Origin: Mycolicibacterium komossense
Lineage (GTDB): Bacteria > Actinomycetota > Actinomycetes > Mycobacteriales > Mycobacteriaceae
Assembly (NCBI RefSeq): GCF_025822605.1
Contig: NZ_JACKTY010000037.1
Coordinates: forward strand, 1 to 64,000
DNA length: 64,000 nt
Direction: 5' to 3'
In this document: one piece after another, positions 49,244 through 57,956 of the stretch
How the letters are laid out: every line of letters starts with the position of its first letter
Numbering within the stretch: position 1 is the stretch's first letter
The notes under the pieces: generated by a model
What the model was told of the DNA's origin: nothing
The model's database searches: none
What the model saw: the letters and a program-made list of their open reading frames with translations, nothing else
Position numbers and translations under genes: made by a program

Positions 49244-51517
49244 TGGTGGAGGTTCGTGTGCGCGGATAGGCGGCGCGGGGGCGCTGAACTTCTCCACCTC
49301 GACCAGTACGTGGGCGCCCGTGCAGCCGCGGGCCAGCGAGGACGTGCCGATGTCGTCGGTCAGCACATTCGGATTGCCGTGTACGCACATTGCATCGGGA
49401 TCGGCTGGATCTTCCGGGTCGTACCAGGCGCCGGTGGACAATTGCACCACCTCGGTGCGTAGCCCCTCGTCGAGCACCAGGCCGGCCAGGCATGAGCCGC
49501 GGTCGTTGAACACCCGCACCAGATCGCCGTCGATCAGACCGCGTGCGGACGCATCAACAGGATGCATTCGAATCGGTTCTCGCCCTTGGACTTTCGAGTT
49601 CTGACTAGTGGCACCGCCGTCGAGTTGGCCATGCAGCCGGGTTTTGGGCTGGTTGGCGACCAAGTGCAGGGGGAACCGCTGGGCGCGGTCGCCGCCGAGC
49701 CACTCGGTCGGCTCATACCAGCGGGGATGGCCGGCACAGTCGGCATAGCCGAAACCGTCGATATCGGCGGAGAAGATCTCGATGCGCCCGCTGGGCGTGG
49801 TCAGGCGGTGGGCCTGCGGATCGGCCCGGTAGTCGGCCAGCAGTGTCAGGCCGTCTTCGACGGGCAGTCGGATCTGACCTGCCGCCCAGAACTCGTCGAA
49901 CGTCGGGACGATTAAATCCAATTCGGCCGACCACTTTTCGTACATCGCGGACAGCCATTCGCGATCGGTACGGCCCTCGGTGAATGTCTCGCCGAAGCCG
50001 AGCCGGTAGGCCAGCGCGGCGAACGTCTCGTAGTCGTTGCGGGATTCGGCGTAGGGCGCGGTCAGCGCGGGCATCGCGACCAGCAGCGGATCGTTGCGTG
50101 ACCCGGAGAAGTCGTCACGTTCGAACGCCGTCGTCGACGGGACGACGATATCGGCGTGGTGGGCCATCGCCGTCCAGTACGGGTCGTGTACGACGACGGT
50201 GTCGACGCGGGCCAGCGCCCGCCGTAGCCGCGGCAGATTCTGGTGGTGGTGGAAGGGATTGCCGCCGGCCCAGTACACACACCGGATGTCGGGGAATCGC
50301 AACGTCTGGCCGTTGAAATCGTAGGACTCGCCGGGATGTAGCAACATGTCGCTGACCGCGGCCACCGGGATGAAGGTCGTCACCGGATTCGCCCCCTGCG
50401 GGAAGACCGGTAGTCGACACGTGATCGGTGACAGGCCCGGCTCGTTCATCGAGCCGTAGCCGTGGCCGAAACCGCCACCGGGTAGCCCGATCTGGCCGAG
50501 CATCGCGGCCAGCGTGAGCCCCATCCACGGCGCCTGCTCACCGTGGCGCACCCGCTGCAGCGACCAGCTGACGGTCACGATGGTGCGGCCGGCCGCCATC
50601 TGCCGGGCCAGCTCGCGCAATGTCTGGGCGGGCAGTCGGCAGATATCAGTAGCCCACTCCGGCGATTTCGGCTCGCCGTCGTCGGTTCCGAGCAGATAGC
50701 GTTCGAAGCGGTCGTAGCCGGTGCAATAGGTCTGCAGGAAGGCGCGGTCGGCCAAATCTTCGGTGGCCAGTACGTAGGCCAGTGCCAGCATGATCGCGAC
50801 GTCGGTGCCGGGCACCGGAGCCAACCACTGGCAGTTACCCTCGACATCGTCGCGCAGGGGACTGAAGGACACGATCTGGCCGCCGCGGTCACGGAATCTC
50901 GCCAGCGCATCGCGCGCCGGATGTGCCGTTGTACCACCGTGATTCACGCCGGTGTTCTTAAGGCCGACGCCGCCGAAACAGACCAGCAGGTCGGTGTGTG
51001 CGGCGATGACATTCCAGTTCGTGGATCGCTTAAACAGATCGTCGTGGGTACCGACCACCCGCGGCATGATCACCCCGGTTGCTCCGAGGCTGTAGGAATG
51101 GCGGGAAGACGTATAGCCGCCGAGCAGTTTCAGGAACCGGTGCACCTGGCTCTGGGCGTGATGAAACCGGCCCGCGCTGGCCCAGCCGTAGGACCCGCCG
51201 TAGATGGCCTCGTTGCCGTGGGTATCGATGACCCGGCGCAGCTCGGTCGCGAGCAGCTCGGTCAGTTCGTCCCAGGAGACGGCCACGAACTCGTCGGCGC
51301 CGCGGCGATCGGTAGGCCCCGGCCCGTTGTCGAGCCAGCCCCGGCGCACCGCTGGGCCGGCGACCCTGGACCGATGGCGCACCGAGCCTGGCAGGTTGCC
51401 GAGCAGCGGGGATGGGTCGGTGTCGCCCTCTAGCGGCGTGATCTCGGCGATGTCGCCGGACTCGATGCGCGCACGGAATGCGCCCCAGTGCGTGAGGCTT
51501 GCCGGTGCTGGGCTCAT
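49229..51517 (-). CDS. bisC: Molybdopterin oxidoreductase, BisC/TorA-type
   Basis: 762 aa bis-MGD enzyme of the DMSO/TMAO/biotin-sulfoxide reductase branch. The early IYGGSYGWASAGRFHHAQSQ and the molybdenum-ligand serine within SYSLGATGVIM are typical, as is the late dinucleotide-binding domain LHLVANQPKTRLHGQ. There is no N-terminal [4Fe-4S] cysteine motif and no twin-arginine signal, so it is cytoplasmic, like biotin or methionine sulfoxide reductases. In M. tuberculosis bisC is at Rv1442, so its position here is part of the inserted block. Confidence 0.88.
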   Translation of the reverse strand: MSPAPASLTHWGAFRARIESGDIAEITPLEGDTDPSPLLGNLPGSVRHRSRVAGPAVRRGWLDNGPGPTDRRGADEFVAVSWDELTELLATELRRVIDTHGNEAIYGGSYGWASAGRFHHAQSQVHRFLKLLGGYTSSRHSYSLGATGVIMPRVVGTHDDLFKRSTNWNVIAAHTDLLVCFGGVGLKNTGVNHGGTTAHPARDALARFRDRGGQIVSFSPLRDDVEGNCQWLAPVPGTDVAIMLALAYVLATEDLADRAFLQTYCTGYDRFERYLLGTDDGEPKSPEWATDICRLPAQTLRELARQMAAGRTIVTVSWSLQRVRHGEQAPWMGLTLAAMLGQIGLPGGGFGHGYGSMNEPGLSPITCRLPVFPQGANPVTTFIPVAAVSDMLLHPGESYDFNGQTLRFPDIRCVYWAGGNPFHHHQNLPRLRRALARVDTVVVHDPYWTAMAHHADIVVPSTTAFERDDFSGSRNDPLLVAMPALTAPYAESRNDYETFAALAYRLGFGETFTEGRTDREWLSAMYEKWSAELDLIVPTFDEFWAAGQIRLPVEDGLTLLADYRADPQAHRLTTPSGRIEIFSADIDGFGYADCAGHPRWYEPTEWLGGDRAQRFPLHLVANQPKTRLHGQLDGGATSQNSKVQGREPIRMHPVDASARGLIDGDLVRVFNDRGSCLAGLVLDEGLRTEVVQLSTGAWYDPEDPADPDAMCVHGNPNVLTDDIGTSSLARGCTGAHVLVEVEKFSAPAPPIRAHEPPPFATR

Positions 51518-51667
51518 CGAGCAAGTCTACGGAGAGCGGCAGCGCACCCCGCACCCAACCAACCAGCCGGTTGATATATCTTCGAAGGTAAGACCGTGCG
51601 CCTGTGCGCCACCTGATCCCGAGACCGCTGCCTATCCACAGTCCCCATACCTGAAGGAGGTCTCCCA

Positions 51668-52825
51668 GTGGGAGTCGTCAAATTCGAGCGCACCCTGTTC
51701 GAGCCCGAGCACGATCTTTTCCGCGAGTCCTACCGCGCATTCCTGGACCGCCACGTGGCGCCGTTCCACGAGCAGTGGGAAAAAGACAAGATCGTCGACC
51801 GCTCAGTGTGGATCGAGGCCGGTAAGCAGGGCTTCCTCGGCACGCAGGTCCCCGAGGAATACGGTGGTGGAGGCAACCCGGACTACCGGTATAACGTCAT
51901 CCTCACGGAGGAGACCACCGCCGGGCGCTACAGCGGCCTTGGCTTCGGTCTGCACAACGACATCATCGCGCCGTACCTGCTGAAGCTGACCACCGAAGAG
52001 CAGAAGCAACGTTGGCTGCCGAAATTCTGCACCGGCGAGATCATCACCGCGATCGCGATGACCGAGCCGGGCACCGGCAGCGATCTGCAGGGCATCAAAA
52101 CCCGCGCCGTCAAGCAGGGTGACCACTACATCCTCAACGGCTCCAAGACCTTCATCACCAACGGCATCAACGCCGATTTGGTGATCGTCGTCGCGCAGAC
52201 CGACCCCGACAAGGGCGCGCAGGGTTTCTCGCTGCTCGTCGTCGAGCGCGGCATGGCGGGATTCGAACGCGGTCGGCATCTGGACAAGATCGGCCTCGAC
52301 GCCCAGGACACCGCGGAACTGTCGTTCACCGATGTCGTGGTTCCTGCCGAAAACCTGCTTGGCGAAGAGGGACTCGGCTTCATCTACCTGATGCAGAATC
52401 TGCCGCAGGAACGCCTCAACATCGCCGTGATGGCGGCGACGGCGATGGAGACGGTGCTCGAGCAGACCTTGCAATACACCAAGGAACGCAAGGCATTCGG
52501 CAGGCCGATCGGCAGCCAGCAGAACAGCCGTTTCCTCCTGGCCGAGCTCGCCACCGAGGCCACTGCGGTACGCATCATGGTCGACGAATTCATCCGGCTG
52601 CACCTCGACGAAAAGCTCTCTGCCGAACAGGCCGCGATGGCCAAGTGGTGGACCACCGAAGCGCAGGTGCGCCTGGTCGACCGGTGTCTGCAGTTGCATG
52701 GCGGGTACGGGTACATGCGCGAATATCCCGTTGCGCGGGCATATCTGGATGCGCGGGTGCAGACCATTTACGGTGGCACGACGGAGATCATGAAGGAGAT
52801 CGTCGGCCGTTCGCTCGGGGTCTGA
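51668..52825 (+). CDS. fadE20: Acyl-CoA dehydrogenase FadE20
   Basis: 385 aa flavoenzyme catalysing alpha,beta-desaturation of acyl-CoA. It shows AMTEPGTGSDLQGIKT (substrate/FAD loop), ERKAFGRPIGSQQ (FAD contact) and QLHGGYGYMREYPVARAYLD. The C-terminal motif is YGGTTEIMKEIVGRS rather than YEGT, so the catalytic base is expected from the other position used by long-chain/isovaleryl enzymes, here probably the Glu within AMETVLEQT. The GTG start has AAGGAGG at 51654-51660. Rv2724c equivalent by position; chain-length preference unknown. Confidence 0.9.
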   Translation: MGVVKFERTLFEPEHDLFRESYRAFLDRHVAPFHEQWEKDKIVDRSVWIEAGKQGFLGTQVPEEYGGGGNPDYRYNVILTEETTAGRYSGLGFGLHNDIIAPYLLKLTTEEQKQRWLPKFCTGEIITAIAMTEPGTGSDLQGIKTRAVKQGDHYILNGSKTFITNGINADLVIVVAQTDPDKGAQGFSLLVVERGMAGFERGRHLDKIGLDAQDTAELSFTDVVVPAENLLGEEGLGFIYLMQNLPQERLNIAVMAATAMETVLEQTLQYTKERKAFGRPIGSQQNSRFLLAELATEATAVRIMVDEFIRLHLDEKLSAEQAAMAKWWTTEAQVRLVDRCLQLHGGYGYMREYPVARAYLDARVQTIYGGTTEIMKEIVGRSLGV

Positions 52826-52897
52826 GACTCGGGTCGCCTCCCGGGCTGCCCGGCAGTCCGCGGTGATCAAACCGGCGCGCGTGTCGTCGCGGCTGCA

Positions 52898-52938
52898 CGT
52901 CATTTCGGTTTCGGGTCGGTATTGTCTCCGAAATGACG
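52898..52938. promoter_or_regulatory. 11-bp inverted repeat upstream of the LGFP gene
   Basis: Arms CGTCATTTCGG (52898-52908) and CCGAAATGACG (52928-52938) are exact reverse complements separated by 19 bp. It may be a terminator for fadE20 or a site for a dimeric regulator of the LGFP gene, 92 bp downstream of the right arm. Confidence 0.5.
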
Positions 52939-53030
52939 GCGAAATGGGCTATAAGCGTTGATTTCTGCCGTAAAGATGACGGGCGCGCCAGTTTGCGGGC
53001 ACAACGCCGGAAACCGCGGGGAGTGTGTGC

Positions 53031-55175
53031 ATGACGACGCAACGAAATCCATTCCGATGGGCTTTCGGTTGGACCAAACCAGCTTGGACCAAACCGGTCC
53101 GGCTGACGTTGGGCCTGGTGGCTGCGACGGCCCTGGTGACGCTGATGTCACCCATCGCGAACGCCGATCCGCAGAGCGATGCAGACGACGCTATCAACGC
53201 TGCCTGGACCGCGGCCGGAGGCGATACATCGCAGCTCGGCCCGAAAGACGGTGGCGTGTACCCCGTCGGCGCCGGGTTCGGGCAGAACTTCGCCGGCGGT
53301 GCGGTGTACTTCACCCCGGCCACCGGAGCCAGGGCGATGTTCGGGGCGATCCTCGACAAATACCGTGAGCTCGGCGGACCGGCCGACAGCGATCTGGGCT
53401 TCCCCAACATCGACGAAGGCCCGGGGAAGGTCAGCCCGGACAGTCGCAACACCACGTTCAGCGCCGGCGACAACCCGGTCATCTTCTGGACCCCCGAGAG
53501 CGGTGCCTGGGTGGTCCGCGGCCCGATCAACGCGGCCTGGGACAAGCTCGGCGGCTCGGCGGGCGTCCTCGGTGTTCCGACCGCCGACGAGACCTATAAC
53601 GGCGCAGTCGTCTCGCAGACGTTCACCGGCGGGCAGCTGTCCTACGACATGGACACGAAGCAGTTCACCTCGGACCCGCCTGATCTGGCCGGGCAACTCG
53701 CCGACCTGAACATTCCGACCGACCCGGCGTCGGCCATCAACACTGCGTGGCGTGCCGCCGGGAGTGCCGCGGGCCCCCTCGGCCTCAAACAGGGCGATCA
53801 GAAGGTCATCGGCGATGGCGCCGAACAGGACTTCGCCGGCGGAAAGGTGTTCTTCTCACCCGCCACCGGCGCCCACGTCGTCAGCGGCGCGATCCTGGCC
53901 GAGTACGAATCTTTGGGCGGCCCGACCGGTGAACTCGGCTTCCCGAGCGCAAGCGAAGCGGACGGCGGCGTGCCGGGCAGCCGGGTCAGTGCCTTCGCCG
54001 GCGTTGGTGGTCCGGTCATCTTCTGGACCGCTGATCACGGCGCAGTCCCCGTTCGCGGGGCGATGAAGGCGGCCTGGGACAAGTTGGGCGGGGCGGCGGG
54101 CGCAATCGGTGTCCCGGTCGCCGAGCAGAACACCGACGGTGACGTCACCACCCAGAAGTTCAGCGGCGGACAGGTCTCCTTCGACAGCAAGAAGAACACG
54201 TTCAGCACCGATCCCAAGGAGTTGGCCGACCAATTGGTGGGCCTGCAGGTACCGCCGCAGAGCGCCGCGCCGGATACCTCGGCGGCATCGGCGCCGGAGG
54301 CCAAGAGCGACAACAAATTCCGCTACCACACCTGGTGGTTGTGGTGGATCGTGCCGCTGGGTGTGCTGCTGCTGGCATCACTTGCCGCCTTTGCCGTGAT
54401 GTTGGTTCGACGACGTTCCACTCGTGCCGAAGCGGACTACGACGACGAAGTTGACGACCATGTCACGGACGATCAGGAGCATTGGGCGTCCCCCGAGGTC
54501 GACGACGTCGAAGGCCGGGCTCGTTTCGTCGATCCGGATGCCGAAAACGCCTATGTCTCCTCGGGCGCCGGATGGCCGGATCAGGACGTGGCCGAAGCGC
54601 CGGAGCGGCGTTGGGGCGACCCGGCCCCCACCATCGACAGCGATCAGACCTCGGCCATCGGGATGTTCACGCCCCACGGCGTGCACGAGTCCGATGCGGT
54701 GGACGACGCGCTGGACGCCGACGAAGATCCCGACAGTGTCGATACTGCGCCGACTCGCATCCAGGACGTCGAGGGCTCGCAGTCGGGGCGCCATGCCGCC
54801 CTGAATCCCGATCCAGGCAGGTCGGTGTGGACCGCACCCGACGAAGAGTCGTATCTGCCCGGGCCGCAGTCGTTGTTCGCACCCGTTTACGGCGCGGCGC
54901 CGCCACCCGAGCGGGAAGAACCAGAGTGGGACGGCTCGGACAGCAGCGCGCAGGTAATGGAGCCTGATATCGACGAGGAGATGGTGGCGCCGCCGGCCAT
55001 CCACCTTCCCCTAGACGATCCGGACGAGGCGCCGGAGGGTTATCCGATCAAGGGCAGCATGCGCACGGGGAAATACCACACACCGGGCACTGCCGGCTAC
55101 GACGATACGGTGGCTGAAATTTGGTTCGCCACTGAGCAATTGGCCCAGGCGAACGGATTCACCAGGTCTGATTGA
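53031..55175 (+). CDS. LGFP-repeat cell-surface protein (Rv2721c-like)
   Basis: 714 aa. A signal peptide (cleavage near ANA-D, residue 45) leads to two tandem modules of about 190 residues, each with several LGFP-type units such as ELGGPADSDLGFPNIDEG and SLGGPTGELGFPSASEAD. A membrane helix (about residues 434-456, WWLWWIVPLGVLLLASLAAF) separates this outside part from an acidic cytoplasmic tail of about 255 residues ending in YHTPGTAGYDDTVAEIWFA, a motif seen at the C terminus of various actinobacterial proteins. LGFP repeats are thought to bind the arabinogalactan-mycolate wall. The ATG at 53031 is preferred to a GTG two codons upstream. Confidence 0.88.
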   Translation: MTTQRNPFRWAFGWTKPAWTKPVRLTLGLVAATALVTLMSPIANADPQSDADDAINAAWTAAGGDTSQLGPKDGGVYPVGAGFGQNFAGGAVYFTPATGARAMFGAILDKYRELGGPADSDLGFPNIDEGPGKVSPDSRNTTFSAGDNPVIFWTPESGAWVVRGPINAAWDKLGGSAGVLGVPTADETYNGAVVSQTFTGGQLSYDMDTKQFTSDPPDLAGQLADLNIPTDPASAINTAWRAAGSAAGPLGLKQGDQKVIGDGAEQDFAGGKVFFSPATGAHVVSGAILAEYESLGGPTGELGFPSASEADGGVPGSRVSAFAGVGGPVIFWTADHGAVPVRGAMKAAWDKLGGAAGAIGVPVAEQNTDGDVTTQKFSGGQVSFDSKKNTFSTDPKELADQLVGLQVPPQSAAPDTSAASAPEAKSDNKFRYHTWWLWWIVPLGVLLLASLAAFAVMLVRRRSTRAEADYDDEVDDHVTDDQEHWASPEVDDVEGRARFVDPDAENAYVSSGAGWPDQDVAEAPERRWGDPAPTIDSDQTSAIGMFTPHGVHESDAVDDALDADEDPDSVDTAPTRIQDVEGSQSGRHAALNPDPGRSVWTAPDEESYLPGPQSLFAPVYGAAPPPEREEPEWDGSDSSAQVMEPDIDEEMVAPPAIHLPLDDPDEAPEGYPIKGSMRTGKYHTPGTAGYDDTVAEIWFATEQLAQANGFTRSD

Positions 55176-55193
55176 GCGGTGGCGCCCGCTCGA

Positions 55194-55892
55194 TCAGACC
55201 TTGCGGATGACGGTGACGACCTTGCCGAGGATGGCCGCGTCGTTGCCCGGGATGGGGTCGAAGATCGGGTTGTGCGGCATCAGCCACACCTGGCCGCCCG
55301 TACGTTTGAAGGTCTTCACCGTGGCTTCGCCTTCGATCATCGCAGCGACGATATCGCCATTCTCGGCAACGTTCTGCTGACGTACCACCACCCAGTCGCC
55401 GTCGCAGATTGCGGCGTCGATCATCGATTCACCGACGACCTTGAGTAGGAACAGAGACCCTTCGCCGACGAGCTCGCGGGGCAGCGGGAAGACGTCCTCG
55501 ACGGCCTGCTCTGCCAGAATCGGGCCACCGGCGGCGATCCGGCCCAGCACCGGTACATAGGTCGGCTCGGGTAGGGCATCGGAACCCGCGACGTCGGTCA
55601 CGACGGTCGGCGTGGCATCGTCGGCTCCTCGGACATCGACGGCCCGTGGCCGATTCGGGTCCCGGCGGAGGAAACCTTTGCGTTCCAGCGTGCGCAGCTG
55701 ATGCGCCACTGACGACGTCGACGTCAGGCCGACTGCATCGCCGATCTCGCGGATGCTCGGCGGATAACCGCGGGTGGTCACCGAAGACCGGATGACGTCC
55801 AGAATCGTGCGCTGCCGCTCCGTGAGTGTGGTGTCACGGGGACCACTAACGGCATTGTCGGTACTCGTCGAGGTGTCCTTGGTGTCGCCCAT
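55194..55892 (-). CDS. lexA: SOS repressor LexA
   Basis: 232 aa. The N-terminal winged helix has LTERQRTILDVIRSSV and GYPPSIREIGDAVGLTSTSSVAHQL. The self-cleavage site is Ala-Gly in RIAAGGPI, the catalytic Ser is in GESMIDA and the Lys in ATVKTFKR. It represses recA, its own gene and other SOS genes. The ATG at 55892 follows TAGATT (55905-55900) by 7 nt, so the mRNA is probably leaderless, and a LexA box lies 33 bp upstream of the start, allowing autoregulation. Confidence 0.97.
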   Translation of the reverse strand: MGDTKDTSTSTDNAVSGPRDTTLTERQRTILDVIRSSVTTRGYPPSIREIGDAVGLTSTSSVAHQLRTLERKGFLRRDPNRPRAVDVRGADDATPTVVTDVAGSDALPEPTYVPVLGRIAAGGPILAEQAVEDVFPLPRELVGEGSLFLLKVVGESMIDAAICDGDWVVVRQQNVAENGDIVAAMIEGEATVKTFKRTGGQVWLMPHNPIFDPIPGNDAAILGKVVTVIRKV

Positions 55893-55924
55893 GCAGGCGA
55901 ATCTAGTCGCCGAGCCCTCCAGAA

Positions 55925-55940
55925 TCAAACATGTGTTCGA
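55925..55940. promoter_or_regulatory. SOS box (LexA site) between lexA and the LysM gene
   Basis: TCAAACATGTGTTCGA, which on the other strand is TCGAACACATGTTTGA, matches the mycobacterial LexA consensus with one mismatch. It overlaps the -35 region of lexA and can also affect the divergent LysM gene. Confidence 0.87.
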
Positions 55941-56017
55941 CGCGTGTCGCGCCCGGTGGGCCGCGAATCTCGCTGGGGCGGGTGTGGCGCTTGCGGCGGA
56001 CGTTCTCCTGCCCATTT

Positions 56018-56040
56018 TTGTCGGAGGGTGGATTTAGTGT
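56018..56040 (+). promoter_or_regulatory. PafBC-type (RecA-NDp) promoter for the LysM gene
   Basis: TTGTCGGAG (56018-56026), 8-nt spacer, TAGTGT (56035-56040). One base differs from TTGTCRGTG. The transcript would carry an approximately 75-nt leader before the LysM ATG. Rv2719c is known to have such a promoter. Confidence 0.65.
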
Positions 56041-56081
56041 TCGGCTACGAATCGATCACATGTTCGGACGGACCCTTTTTC

Positions 56082-56120
56082 TCGAACACATGAGCGAGTA
56101 AATTTCGAACACAGGAGCGA
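56082..56120 (+). repeat. Tandem degenerate LexA-like boxes
   Basis: Two 16-bp copies of TCGAACACAKGAGCGA (56082-56097 and 56105-56120), 23 bp apart. Left half-sites are perfect SOS half-sites; right halves (GAGCGA) differ from GTTCGA at two positions. They lie in the leader region of the LysM gene, downstream of its PafBC-type promoter. Confidence 0.55.
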
Positions 56121-56122
56121 AC

Positions 56123-56641
56123 ATGGCTACCAGCAAACGGTCGAAAGGAACGGCGATGCGGACGGTAATGGCAGAGATGGATACCTGGGTGAACGCTCGG
56201 CCGAGCGCGCCGACGGCGCCGGTGCGGCCCGTGCGCCGCCGGCCCCGTGGGGCAGATCCTCGGCGTCGCCCGGGACCGGGGCGAGCGGCCGGCGCGCCGG
56301 TGCGCTATCGGGGAACAGGTGTGTTGATGTCGCGCGCGCCGCATCGCACGCGGCCCATCACGCCGTTCACCACCGTCGCGCTGGCGCTGTTGGCCGCTCT
56401 GATCACCATCTGGCTCGGTGCAGTCGCGCAGTTCGGTGCGGCGATCCAGGGTGCTGCCGCCCCGGTGCCGGACAAGCTGGCGGTGGTGCAGGTACAGACG
56501 GGGGAGACGTTGCAGCAGGTCGCCGCCCGGGTGGCGCCCGACGCGCCGACGGGCCCGGTGATGGAGCGGATCCGTGAGCTCAACAAGCTCGACTCGGTCG
56601 CCGTCGACGCCGGACAGACGTTGATCGCGCCGGTCGGCTGA
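56123..56641 (+). CDS. LysM-domain cell-division/cell-wall protein (Rv2719c-like)
   Basis: 172 aa. A basic Arg/Pro-rich N-terminal region is followed by a membrane helix (about residues 83-105, FTTVALALLAALITIWLG) and a short C-terminal LysM-like domain, VQVQTGETLQQVAARVAPDAP then LNKLDSVAVDAGQTLIAPVG, which would bind peptidoglycan outside the membrane. The M. tuberculosis counterpart is DNA-damage inducible and affects cell division. AGGAG at 56113-56117 precedes the ATG. Control by the SOS box and a PafBC-type promoter is readable upstream. Confidence 0.88.
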   Translation: MATSKRSKGTAMRTVMAEMDTWVNARPSAPTAPVRPVRRRPRGADPRRRPGPGRAAGAPVRYRGTGVLMSRAPHRTRPITPFTTVALALLAALITIWLGAVAQFGAAIQGAAAPVPDKLAVVQVQTGETLQQVAARVAPDAPTGPVMERIRELNKLDSVAVDAGQTLIAPVG

Positions 56642-56730
56642 GGCTGGGGGCTGCGGTGGCTGCGCCGATGCTCGCGCAGGTAGGCTCTGAGTCGGAGTTT
56701 TCCCACCGTCGGCACGGCGAAGGAGCGGTC

Positions 56731-57195
56731 ATGCACTGTCCTTTCTGCCGTCATCCCGATTCCAGGGTCGTCGACTCCCGGGAAGCGGACGAAGGGCAGG
56801 CGATTCGGCGCCGCCGCTCGTGTCCGGAGTGCGGGCGCCGGTTCACCACTGTCGAGACCGCCGTATTGGCAGTAGTAAAGCGTAGCGGCGTCACCGAGCC
56901 GTTCAGTCGGGAAAAGGTGATCAGCGGGGTGCGCCGCGCATGTCAGGGCCGGCAGGTGGATGACGATGCGTTGAACTTGCTGGCCCAACAAGTAGAAGAC
57001 AGTGTGCGGGCGGGCGGCTCGCCTGAAGTGCCCAGTAATGAAGTCGGTCTGGCTATTCTCGGCCCGCTGCGCGAACTCGACGAGGTCGCCTATCTGCGGT
57101 TCGCGTCTGTCTACCGCTCGTTTTCCTCAGCCGAAGACTTCGAACGTGAGATTCAGGCCCTCCGCGAGCACCGCGCTGTGATCACCCCCAGCTGA
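56731..57195 (+). CDS. nrdR: Ribonucleotide-reductase repressor NrdR
   Basis: 154 aa, exactly the family length. The N-terminal zinc ribbon MHCPFCRHPDSRVVDSRE and CPECGRRFTTVET carries four Cys, followed by an ATP-cone domain with VKRSGVTEPFSREKVISGVRRAC. NrdR senses ATP/dATP and represses ribonucleotide reductase genes by binding NrdR boxes. A GAAGGAG ribosome site lies just before the ATG at 56731. It follows the LysM gene, 89 nt apart. Confidence 0.95.
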   Translation: MHCPFCRHPDSRVVDSREADEGQAIRRRRSCPECGRRFTTVETAVLAVVKRSGVTEPFSREKVISGVRRACQGRQVDDDALNLLAQQVEDSVRAGGSPEVPSNEVGLAILGPLRELDEVAYLRFASVYRSFSSAEDFEREIQALREHRAVITPS

Positions 57196-57216
57196 TCGCA
57201 GCCCACTAGGCGGTGC

Positions 57217-57903
<687 letters not shown>

Positions 57904-57956
57904 GATTCGACTGTACTGCGCGTGATCTGAGGTGGGTGCCACCTCGAGGTGACGGC

